From contig NZ_JAUSZM010000003.1 of assembly GCF_030817655.1 (NCBI RefSeq), positions 7,750,001-7,814,000 of the forward strand: DNA of 64,000 nt, in the 5' to 3' direction. Source of the stretch: Streptomyces sp. V4I2 (GTDB lineage Bacteria > Actinomycetota > Actinomycetes > Streptomycetales > Streptomycetaceae). The notes below the pieces were generated by a model. The model did not search any database, was not told the origin of the DNA, and worked only from the letters and a program-made list of their open reading frames with translations. Within the stretch, counting starts at the first letter, position 1. Each line of letters begins with the position of its first letter. Position numbers and translations under genes: made by a program. Of the stretch, positions 51,192-58,961 are shown one piece after another.

Positions 51192-52951
51192 CGCTGAGCG
51201 GGGCACAGGCGCTGGTCGGCCAGTTGGAGCGGGAGGGCGTCCGCCATGTCTTCGGCGTGCCGGGTGTCCAGCTCGACCACGTACTGGACGCCCTGGCCCG
51301 TGCCAGGGCCGCCGGAGGACCGATCGAGTACATCGCCGCCCGCCACGAGCAGGGCGCGGCCCACATGGCCGAGGCGTACGCCCGCACCAGCGGGCGGCCC
51401 GGCGTCTGCCTGGTGGTTCCCGGCCCCGGCGTGCTCAACGCCCTGCCCGCCGTGGCCACCGGCTACGCCTGCTCGTCGCCGATGCTGTGCTTGGCAGCCG
51501 ACATCCCGTCGCCGCTGGCCGGCCGGGGTCTGGGCATGCTGCACGAACTGCCGGACCAGCACGGCTTCCTGGCCTCGCTCACCAAATGGTCCGGACGGGC
51601 CGACACCCCGGCTCGGATTCCCGGACTCGTACGCGAGGCGATACGACAGTCACGGTCCGGCCGCCCGAGGCCGGTGGCTCTGACGATTCCGGCGGACGTA
51701 CTGGCCGCGCGGGCGGAGGTGGACCTGGAGCGGGAAGGGCAGGCACCGGACGGCGACCGGACGGGCCGTCCCCGTGCGTCCGGCGGGCCGGAGTGGGCCG
51801 GGCAAGCACCGGACGACGGACGGTCGGGCCGCGCTTGTGCGTTCGGGGAGCCGGAGCAGGACGCCCTGTCCGAGATCGCCGCGGTGTTACGGGCTGCTCG
51901 TCGGCCCCTGCTCTACGCAGGCGGCGGAGTGCTCGCCTCGCGGGCCGGCGCGGCGCTGATCGCCCTGGCCGAGGAACTGTCGGCCCCGGTCGTCATGAGT
52001 CGCAACGCGGGTGGCGCCGTCCCGGCACACCACGGACTCGCCTTCTCCAGCCTCGCCGCACCCCGGCTGCTCCCCTTGGCGGACGCGGTACTGGTCGTCG
52101 GCAGCCGCTTCCTGACCCCTCGCGGAACGGCCGTACCGACTGCCCCCGACGCGACCGTCGCCCTGGTCAACGCGGACCCGGCCGACCTGGGCGCGCCCCG
52201 CCGGGCCGACCTCGCACTGCGCGCCGACGCCCGCGAGGCGCTCGAGGACCTGCGAGCCGCGCTGGTCCCCGCTCGGACGGCGACACCCCGATCGGGACGG
52301 CCGGAGGCCGGGTGGTCGCCCGGCGAACTGGCCGAGGTGCGCGCCTGGTGCGCACGGAAGGTCGAGAGCGTCGAACCGCAGTGGTCGTACGTGCGCGCAC
52401 TGCGCGAGGCGATCCCGGACGACGGCTTCCTGGTCAACGAGCTGACCCAGGTGGGCTATCTGGCCGCCGTCGGCTACCCCGTCCACCATCCGGGAACCTT
52501 CCTCACCCCCGGCTACCAGGGCACTCTGGGCTACGGCTATCCCTCGGCGCTGGGCGTGAAGGTGGGCAACCCGGACCGGGCGGTCGTCTCCGTCAACGGG
52601 GACGGCGGGTTCTGCTGGAACATGCAGGAACTGGCCACCGCCCGCAAGTACGGCATCGGCGTGACCGCGGTGGTCTTCAACGACAACGCCTACGGCAACG
52701 TCCGGCGCATCCAGGCCGACGAGTTCGAGGGCCGCTTCATCGGCAGTGACCTGACCAGCCCCGACTTCGTGCGGCTTGCGGAGTCCTTCGGCGTCCCCGC
52801 TGTTCGGGCCGACACCCCGGCACGGCTCGTCGGAGCCCTCAGGGAACGCCTCACCGAACCGGGCCCCTCGCTGATCGAGGTACCGGTGGCCGAGATGCCC
52901 AGCGTGTGGCCGCTGCTGCTCGGAGGCACACCCGGTTCGGTCCGGGACTGA
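51188..52951 (+). CDS. Thiamine-diphosphate-dependent enzyme (acetolactate synthase/benzoylformate decarboxylase superfamily)
   Basis: A 587-residue protein with all three ThDP-enzyme domains. The catalytic Glu lies in IAARHEQGAAHMAEAYARTS near residue 56. The central domain includes RPLLYAGGGVLASRAGAALI. The cofactor motif begins VNGDGGFCWNMQELATARKY and ends VVFNDNAYGNVRRIQ. Between domains one and two (about residues 180-220) is a low-complexity linker made of two near-identical ~20-residue units (GQAPDGDRTGRPRASGGPE; GQAPDDGRSGRACAFGEPE). Codon 234 (51887-51889) is TTA. It may decarboxylate or carboligate the 2-oxo acid made by the operon's hydroxy-acid oxidase. Confidence 0.9.
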   Translation: MTLSGAQALVGQLEREGVRHVFGVPGVQLDHVLDALARARAAGGPIEYIAARHEQGAAHMAEAYARTSGRPGVCLVVPGPGVLNALPAVATGYACSSPMLCLAADIPSPLAGRGLGMLHELPDQHGFLASLTKWSGRADTPARIPGLVREAIRQSRSGRPRPVALTIPADVLAARAEVDLEREGQAPDGDRTGRPRASGGPEWAGQAPDDGRSGRACAFGEPEQDALSEIAAVLRAARRPLLYAGGGVLASRAGAALIALAEELSAPVVMSRNAGGAVPAHHGLAFSSLAAPRLLPLADAVLVVGSRFLTPRGTAVPTAPDATVALVNADPADLGAPRRADLALRADAREALEDLRAALVPARTATPRSGRPEAGWSPGELAEVRAWCARKVESVEPQWSYVRALREAIPDDGFLVNELTQVGYLAAVGYPVHHPGTFLTPGYQGTLGYGYPSALGVKVGNPDRAVVSVNGDGGFCWNMQELATARKYGIGVTAVVFNDNAYGNVRRIQADEFEGRFIGSDLTSPDFVRLAESFGVPAVRADTPARLVGALRERLTEPGPSLIEVPVAEMPSVWPLLLGGTPGSVRD

Positions 52952-53225
52952 GGCTTCCCACAGAGATCGAGGCTTTCCCACAGATCAGGAGCTCGCCGTC
53001 ACGAACCCAGCGCGCGACCCGTCCGGGACAACAGTCCCGGGGGCCGAACGGCGACAGGGCGGCGGGTGGCCGGCCGAACGGTGACAGGGCGGCGCGGGTG
53101 GCCTTACGGCGACCGGCCGGGGCGTGGCCGTACAGCGATGGCCGACGGGTGGCCGTACTGCGTGATGCGCCGCGCCTAGGCTGGTCGCGACGGCAGGCAC
53201 CGGTCGCGGAAGCAGGGCGCACGGC
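52952..53225 (+). repeat. Short tandem repeats in the gap after the redox operon
   Basis: Two kinds of repeat are seen: gaggcttcccacagagatc / gaggctttcccacagatca at 52951-52988, and a 30-bp unit gccgaacggcgacagggcgg... at 53043-53072 repeated from 53073 with small changes. No gene is supported in this 274-bp stretch. Confidence 0.5.
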
Positions 53226-53901
53226 ATGGATGACCAGGAGCAGGAGCAGGAGCAGGAGCTGGCTGAGGGACAGCGCGCGCACTGGCAGAGCACCTACGCC
53301 GCTCATCCCGGAATGTATGGCGAGGAGCCCTCCACCGCCGCCGTCCACGCGGCCGGCGTCTTCCGTACGGCGGGCCGGGCAGGTGCTCGAGCTCGGAGCC
53401 GGACACGGCCGCGATGCCCTGTGCTTCGCCCGCCAGGGCTTCACCGTCCGCGCCACCGACTTCAGCCCCACCGGCCTCCGGCAACTGCGGCACGCCGCCC
53501 ACGAGCAGGACGTCGCCGAACGGATCAGCACCATGGTGCACGACGTGCGCGAGCCGCTGCCCATACCCAACGCCACCGTCGACGCGGTCTTCGCGCACAT
53601 GCTGCTGTGCATGGCCCTGTCCACCGGGGAGATCCACGCCCTGGCCGACGAAATCCGGCGCGTGCTGCGGCCGGGTGGCACCTTCGTCTACACCGTCCGG
53701 CACACCGGCGACGCCCACTACGGCGCCGGCACCGCACACGGAGACGACATCTACGAGCACAGTGGCTTCGCCGTGCACTTCTTCCCCCGCGCCCTGGTCG
53801 ACAGTCTCGCCGAGGGCTGGACCCTGGATGAGGTCCACCCGTTCGAGGAGGGCGACCTGCCCCGCCGCCTGTGGCGCGTCACCCAGACCCTGCCCGGGTG
53901 A
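53226..53901 (+). pseudogene. Class I SAM-dependent methyltransferase with a one-base frameshift
   Basis: The first part, from the ATG at 53226 (MDDQEQEQEQELAEGQRAHW, then YAAHPGMYGEEPSTAAVHAA), is in one frame to GVFRTAGR. The second part (QVLELGAGHGRDALCFARQG, ATDFSPTGLRQLRH, VLRPGGTFVYTVRHTGDAHY) is in the next frame to the stop at 53901. Removing one G from the run at 53377-53379 joins them into a ~224-residue methyltransferase with motif I ELGAGHGRD. The substrate is unknown. The frameshift may be genuine or a sequencing error; both halves look well conserved. Confidence 0.82.
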
Positions 53902-53990
53902 ACAGCCGGCAGACGTCCGTCGCCGACGGGAGGTTGCGGAGACTGATGGCACGCGGCTGTCGGCGCGGCTGTCGGATGCGCGTACGGCGG

Positions 53991-55538
53991 TCAGTGGCCG
54001 CCGGTGAGCTCGCCGCTGAGCGTCTTGTGGATCCGGGCGCTGGGCTCGTTCAGCCCGATGATCTCGACGGTCTTGCCGCGCTGGGCGTACTTGGTCTCGA
54101 TGGCGTCCAGGGCCGCGACCGAGGAGGCGTCCCAGATGTGGGCGGCGGACAGGTCGACGACGACCTTGTCGGGGTCGTTGGCGTAGTCGAACCGGCCGAC
54201 GAGGTCGTTGGAGGAGGCGAAGAACAGCTCGCCCGTGACCCGGTAGACGACGGTGGTGCCGTCGGGGTCGGTGACGGCGGTGACCTCGGCGAGGTGGGCG
54301 ACGCGCTTGGCGAAGATGACCATCGCGGTGATCGAGCCGACGACCACGCCGATGGCGAGGTTGTGGGTGGCGACGACGCACGCGACGGTGATCACCATGA
54401 CGCTGATCTCCCCGGCGGGCATCCGCTTGAGCGTCTTCGGCGCGATGGAGTGCCAGTCGAACGTGGCCACCGACACCATGACCATCACCGCGACCAGCGC
54501 GGCCATCGGGATGTCGGAGACGACCGGCCCGAAGACGATGCACAGCACCATCAGGAACGCCCCGGCCAGGAACGTCGACAGCCGGGTGCGGGCGCCCGAG
54601 ACCCGGACGTTGATCATCGTCTGGCCGATCATGGCGCAGCCGCCCATGCCGCCGAAGAAGCCGGTGACGATGTTGGCGACGCCCTGCCCGACCGACTCAC
54701 GGGTCTTGGAGGAGTGGGTGTCGGTGATGTCGTCGACCAGCTTCGCGGTCATCAGCGACTCCATCAGGCCGACGAGGGCCATCGCCAGCGCGTACGGGGC
54801 GACGGTGGTGAGCGTGTCCAGGGTGAAAGGCACGTCCGGCAGGCCCGGCACCGGCAGCGCGGAGGGCAGGTCGCCCTTGTCTCCCACGGTCGGCACCGCG
54901 ATGCCGGCCGCGACCGTGAGGACGGTGAGGATGACGATCGACACCAGCGGCGCCGGGATCACCGTGGTGACCTTCGGGAAGAACACCATCAGCGCCAGCC
55001 CGGCGACGATCAGCGGACAGACGGGCCAGGGCACGTCCGTCATCTCCGGCACCTGTGCCATGAAGATCAGCACAGCGAGGGAGTTGACGAAGCCGACCAT
55101 CACGCTGCGCGGGACGAACCGCATCAGCTTCGCGACTCCGAGTGCGCCAAGGACGATCTGGAACACACCGGCGAGGATGACGGCCGCGACCAGGTAGCCG
55201 AAGCCGTGCTCTCGGTTCAGCGGGGCGATGACCAGGGCGACCGCGCCGGTGGCCGCAGAGATCATGGCCGGTCGGCCGCCGACGATCGCGATGGTCACGG
55301 CCATGGTGAACGAGGCGAACAGGCCGATGGCCGGCTCGACCCCGGCGATGATCGAGAACGAGATCGCCTCCGGGATCAGCGCCAGCGCGACCACGAGTCC
55401 GGCCAGCACCTCGGTGCGCAGCACTTTGGGATCGGAGAGCCAGGACGGACGCCGGGAGCCACGCAGCCACGCGGCCGGGGAGAGTGCGGAGGATGACAAG
55501 ACGGAGGGAACCTGTCGTGCTCGGGCACCCGGCATCAC
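53991..55538 (-). CDS. SulP family inorganic anion transporter with STAS domain
   Basis: A 515-residue membrane protein. SulP features: VLAGLVVALALIPEAISFSI, GLFASFTMAVTIAIVGGRPA and NIVTGFFGGMGGCAMIGQTM. About 11 hydrophobic segments are followed by a C-terminal STAS domain (VVVDLSAAHIWDASSVAALD near residue 460). The family carries sulfate, bicarbonate or dicarboxylates; this type often lies beside a carbonic anhydrase, but none is adjacent here. Start codons GTG 55538 and ATG 55535 are adjacent, with no clear ribosome site. It is divergent from the MerR gene. Confidence 0.92.
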   Translation of the reverse strand: MMPGARARQVPSVLSSSALSPAAWLRGSRRPSWLSDPKVLRTEVLAGLVVALALIPEAISFSIIAGVEPAIGLFASFTMAVTIAIVGGRPAMISAATGAVALVIAPLNREHGFGYLVAAVILAGVFQIVLGALGVAKLMRFVPRSVMVGFVNSLAVLIFMAQVPEMTDVPWPVCPLIVAGLALMVFFPKVTTVIPAPLVSIVILTVLTVAAGIAVPTVGDKGDLPSALPVPGLPDVPFTLDTLTTVAPYALAMALVGLMESLMTAKLVDDITDTHSSKTRESVGQGVANIVTGFFGGMGGCAMIGQTMINVRVSGARTRLSTFLAGAFLMVLCIVFGPVVSDIPMAALVAVMVMVSVATFDWHSIAPKTLKRMPAGEISVMVITVACVVATHNLAIGVVVGSITAMVIFAKRVAHLAEVTAVTDPDGTTVVYRVTGELFFASSNDLVGRFDYANDPDKVVVDLSAAHIWDASSVAALDAIETKYAQRGKTVEIIGLNEPSARIHKTLSGELTGGH

Positions 55539-55850
55539 GGCGGGCGCGCAGGGAGGTGTGGAGGGCCGGGGCGGCGATCCACGGGGTTCACGAGTCGCGG
55601 ACCGGAGTCGCGGACCGAAGTCAGTGGGCAGCAGCGAATCGACCCGCAGGGGAATATTGCGCTGTGAGTGGGCGAAGGGTCACGGCGGGAAGGCGGCGGC
55701 GCCGGGCATCACGGACATGCGCACGCTCTCTCCCACGGACATCGATCTTCGCCGGGGGCTTCGTCGGCCCCGACACGGCTCAGTGTGACGGGGCGGCATC
55801 CCGTACCAGGGAAACGGGCACGGCAGGCGGCCGCCCCAACACCCGGGCAA
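55539..55850. other. SulP upstream region, no supported gene
   Basis: About 310 bp between the SulP start and the MerR operator. No frame on either strand has convincing codon usage or a recognisable product. It probably holds the SulP promoter. Confidence 0.5.
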
Positions 55851-55874
55851 CTCTACCCTAACGTTAGAGTAGAG
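55851..55874. promoter_or_regulatory. MerR-type palindromic operator/promoter
   Basis: ctctaccctaacgttagagtagag is palindromic at 22 of 24 positions, with a perfect CTAACGTTAG core. TAGAGT on the plus strand and TAGGGT on the minus strand could each serve as a -10, giving expression of merR and possibly of the divergent SulP gene. It lies 96 bases before the merR GTG and is markedly AT-richer than its surroundings. Confidence 0.7.
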
Positions 55875-55969
55875 ACCGGCGGTGGCCGGTCGTCCGCGGC
55901 CGCAGCGGCAGGCGGCGGCAGATGGCGATTGACGGCGACAGACAGCGACGGACGAGGAAGGCACCCCGC

Positions 55970-56374
55970 GTGAGCAGCGAGCACATGCAGATCGGCGAGG
56001 TCGCCGCACGGACCGAGCTGTCGCTGCGCACCATCCGGCACTACGAGGACACCGGCCTCGTCATCCCCTCCGCCCGCTCCCAGGGCGGCTTCCGCCTCTA
56101 CACCGAGGCCGACGTGGCCCGCCTGATGGTCATCCGCCGTATGAAGCCGCTCGGCTTCACCCTGGATGAGATGCGCGCCCTGCTCGACGCCACGGATCGT
56201 CTGGACTCGGGCGAGGAACTGCTGCCCGGGGAGCGCGAGGAACTGCTGAAGCGCATACAGGGCTTCGAGCAGGCCGCACAGCAGCGGGTCGAGGATCTGC
56301 GCACCCAGCTGGCCCGTGCCGAGGAGTTCGCGGCCACGCTGGCGGCACGCCTCACCCCGGCATCCGCACCCTGA
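55970..56374 (+). CDS. MerR-family transcriptional regulator
   Basis: A 134-residue regulator. The winged helix is at residues ~5-73 (MQIGEVAARTELSLRTIRHY, then GGFRLYTEADVARLMVIRRM), followed by a dimerisation coiled coil (REELLKRIQGFEQAAQQRVE). No Cys cluster is present at the C-terminus, so metal sensing of the MerR/CueR kind is unlikely. I chose the GTG at 55970 (GAGGAAGG upstream); an ATG at 55922 adds 16 poorly conserved residues. The palindrome at 55851-55874 is its likely site. Confidence 0.9.
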   Translation: MSSEHMQIGEVAARTELSLRTIRHYEDTGLVIPSARSQGGFRLYTEADVARLMVIRRMKPLGFTLDEMRALLDATDRLDSGEELLPGEREELLKRIQGFEQAAQQRVEDLRTQLARAEEFAATLAARLTPASAP

Positions 56375-57033
56375 CACGGCCCGACTGAAGCCGCTGCGCG
56401 TCGATGCGGTTGCGGAGTGGCGACCCGCGTGAAGGCCGGGTGCTGACCTGCGACGAACTGCCCGCGGTGAGAGACGAATTGGCTGGCGCGTGGGCGCGTG
56501 GGCGCGTTGTGGCGTCGGTGGATCGGTGAGTCGGCGCGGGAGAAGGCAGGCGTCAGCGCCTGGTGACTCGGCCCGCCTGATCGGCCGGCTGTTCTGCCGC
56601 AACGCTCGACCCGTCGCCGCGGGAGACGACTGGTTCGGCCACGGCAACGATCACGAGGCAACCCGTAACCCGCTGAGCAGTCCGAGGTTGGTAGCGACGG
56701 GGCCTTGTCGCCGGTGGTCGCTCCGGTCGGCCTGTCGACCCGGCCCCTCGTGCCCAATTCCCGTGAGCTTTCGAGAGTCTTCGAGTGAACGCTCGCGGGG
56801 TTTCGTATGTCGGGTCGGGCGAGGACGTCAGGAACGGCCTGCCCTTGGACTGCGGGAGGACAGGGAGCCGTGGGTGTGAAGAGGCGTGCGGTTGGGGTGG
56901 CGGCGAGGACTGCGTGTGAAGGGGGTGCCGTTGTGGTCGAACTTGTGGCCAATGCCGTAGGGATCCCAGCGTCCGCTGGGGACACCGCCGGGATTGTGCT
57001 GGGAGAAGTGGCCGGGGTCGGGACTGGGAGGAC
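56375..57033. other. Intergenic region upstream of the siderophore locus, no supported gene
   Basis: About 660 bp with no convincing coding frame. A short plus-strand frame (56876-57040) ends on the aminotransferase start but has mediocre third-position GC. I looked for a DmdR/IdeR-type iron box (ttaggttaggctaacctaa-like) and found none, which is odd for a siderophore locus. Confidence 0.5.
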
Positions 57034-58749
57034 GTGGTGACCGGGCTTGGCGAGGCTGGTGCGGATGCGGATGCCGATGCGCTTGAGGGGGCTGCCGAGG
57101 AGGCATCCGATGGGGTGCACTTGATGCAGGAGGGGATTCTGCGGCGACAGTCGCTGCGCGAGTCGGCGGCGCGTACCTACGCTCGCGCCCTGCCGATCGT
57201 GCCGGTGCGAGCCCGTGGGCTGACCATCGAGGGCGCGGACGGCCGCCGCTACCTGGACTGTCTCTCGGGCGCGGGGACCCTGGTACTCGGCCACAACCAC
57301 CCCGTCGTCCTGGAAGCGATCCGCAACGTCCTCGACTCGGGTGCCCCGCTGCACGCCGTCGACCTCGCGACCCCCGTCAAAGACGCCTTCGTCACCGAAC
57401 TGTTCCGCACGCTGCCGCCGGGGCTCGCCGACCGCGCGCGGGTCAGGTTCTGCGGACCGGCCGGCACGGACGCGGTGCAGGCCGCGTTCCAACTCGTCCG
57501 ATCGGCGACGGGACGCGACGGCATGCTCGCCTTCACCGGCGCCCACCACGGCACAATCATCAGGGCGCTCGAAGCGCCCGGAGACGCCGTCGGCTCGCGG
57601 ATCGCCCACCTGCCCTACCCCCAGGACTACCGCTGTCCCTTCGGCGTCGGGGGCGCGCGCGGTGCCGAACTCGCCGCCCGGTGGGCCGAGTCCGTCCTTG
57701 ACGCCCCCAAGTCGGGGCTGCCGCTGCCTGCCGGGGTGATCCTCGAACCCGTCCAGATCGAGGGCGGTGTGCTCCCCGCGCCCGATGCGTGGATGCGACG
57801 CATGCGCAAGATCACAGCCGCTCGGGCCGTCCCGCTGATCGCCGACGAGATCCGGACGGGTGTCGGGCGCACCGGTGCTTTCTGGGCCGTGGACCACAGC
57901 GGCGTCACACCCGACGTGATGATCCTCTCCAACGCCATCGGCGGCAGCCTGCCCCTGGCCGCCCTGGTGTACCGGGACGACCTCGACGCCGGGGAGCCCG
58001 GCACCCCCGCGGACACGTTCCCGGGCAACCAGCTGGCCATGGCCGCGGGCGCGGCGACGCTGTCCTACGTCCGTGAGAACAGCCTCGCGGAGCGGGCCGG
58101 GACGCTCGGCTCCCGCATGCTCAATCAACTTCGGGCGCTTGCACGCGAGTTCTCCATCGTCGGCGATGTCCGGGGCCGGGGTCTGATGGTCGGGATTGAA
58201 CTTGTCGAGGCTGAGGGCGATTTCGGCACCGCTCGGGCCGAGGCTGGGACTGAACCGGGGGCGGTGGCTGGGGCTTGGGCTGGAGGTGGGGCCTCGCTTG
58301 CGGATCAGGTCAGCCTTGGTGGTATCGATGATTGTGGTGCGGGCACCTTCGCCGGTGCCGGTGCCGGTGCCGGTGCCGCAGCGGGTGCGGGGCACGATGG
58401 TGGGGCGCCGTCGACCGGCTTGGGGAGTGTCGAAGCCGGTCGCTCTGCTGGAAGCCCGCGTCCTGCCGCCCCCCACCTCGCTGCTGCCGTCCAACGGGAG
58501 TGTCTGCGCCGCGGTCTGATCGTCGAGCTGGGCGGCCGTCACACGAGCGTCGTACGGCTGCTCCCACCCCTGACGATCACCGACGAACAAGCGACAGCGG
58601 TACTGGACCGACTGACCGACGCGGTGGAGGCAGTGGCCCGGAACCACGCCCGCGGGGAGCAGACGCTCCCACAGCGACCACAGCAGCCACGACGCCCACA
58701 GCACCCACAGCCCGGCCGACCCGGCGACCGCGCCGAGCGGGCGGGGTAG
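57034..58749 (+). CDS. Diaminobutyrate aminotransferase-like protein lacking the PLP lysine
   Basis: A 571-residue class III aminotransferase homologue of the siderophore-associated diaminobutyrate/2-oxoglutarate aminotransferase type. The fold is well kept (LDCLSGAGTLVLGHNHPVVL, LPYPQDYRCPFGVGG, LIADEIRTGVGRTGAFWAVD). At the site usually reading LSKAIGGSLPLA it has LSNAIGGSLPLA: residue 300 is Asn (aac, 57931-57933), not the Schiff-base Lys. Other usual motifs also differ (EPVQIEGG, DEIRTG, TFPGNQ). A ~75-residue Gly/Ala/Asp-rich insert lies at ~390-465. It is intact as a frame but probably cannot transaminate. It begins the NIS siderophore locus. Confidence 0.85.
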   Translation: MVTGLGEAGADADADALEGAAEEASDGVHLMQEGILRRQSLRESAARTYARALPIVPVRARGLTIEGADGRRYLDCLSGAGTLVLGHNHPVVLEAIRNVLDSGAPLHAVDLATPVKDAFVTELFRTLPPGLADRARVRFCGPAGTDAVQAAFQLVRSATGRDGMLAFTGAHHGTIIRALEAPGDAVGSRIAHLPYPQDYRCPFGVGGARGAELAARWAESVLDAPKSGLPLPAGVILEPVQIEGGVLPAPDAWMRRMRKITAARAVPLIADEIRTGVGRTGAFWAVDHSGVTPDVMILSNAIGGSLPLAALVYRDDLDAGEPGTPADTFPGNQLAMAAGAATLSYVRENSLAERAGTLGSRMLNQLRALAREFSIVGDVRGRGLMVGIELVEAEGDFGTARAEAGTEPGAVAGAWAGGGASLADQVSLGGIDDCGAGTFAGAGAGAGAAAGAGHDGGAPSTGLGSVEAGRSAGSPRPAAPHLAAAVQRECLRRGLIVELGGRHTSVVRLLPPLTITDEQATAVLDRLTDAVEAVARNHARGEQTLPQRPQQPRRPQHPQPGRPGDRAERAG

Positions 58750-58961
58750 CCCAGTGGCCGTGGCCCGCGAGGTCTGACGCCCACACGCCCACACAGGAAC
58801 CCTCCTCTCACCCATCACCGCCGAGATCCTCCCTCAACATCTCTGACCTCCAGCCCCGTCACACGACTTCCTGAACACCCCAGCCCGACGCACGCCTTAC
58901 CGCACCACGGAGCCGATTCACCTCGGCCGCACGAGCCAGAACCACCCCGAGGAGCACTGCC

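Noticed and set aside
56876..57040. 54-residue ORF overlapping the aminotransferase start
   Set aside because: Third-position GC is only about 68 percent and no family is recognised; coupling to the next gene is suggestive but insufficient.
56098..58818. Minus-strand frame of 906 codons
   Set aside because: Antisense to the merR 3' end and the aminotransferase gene; low-complexity and no recognisable domain.
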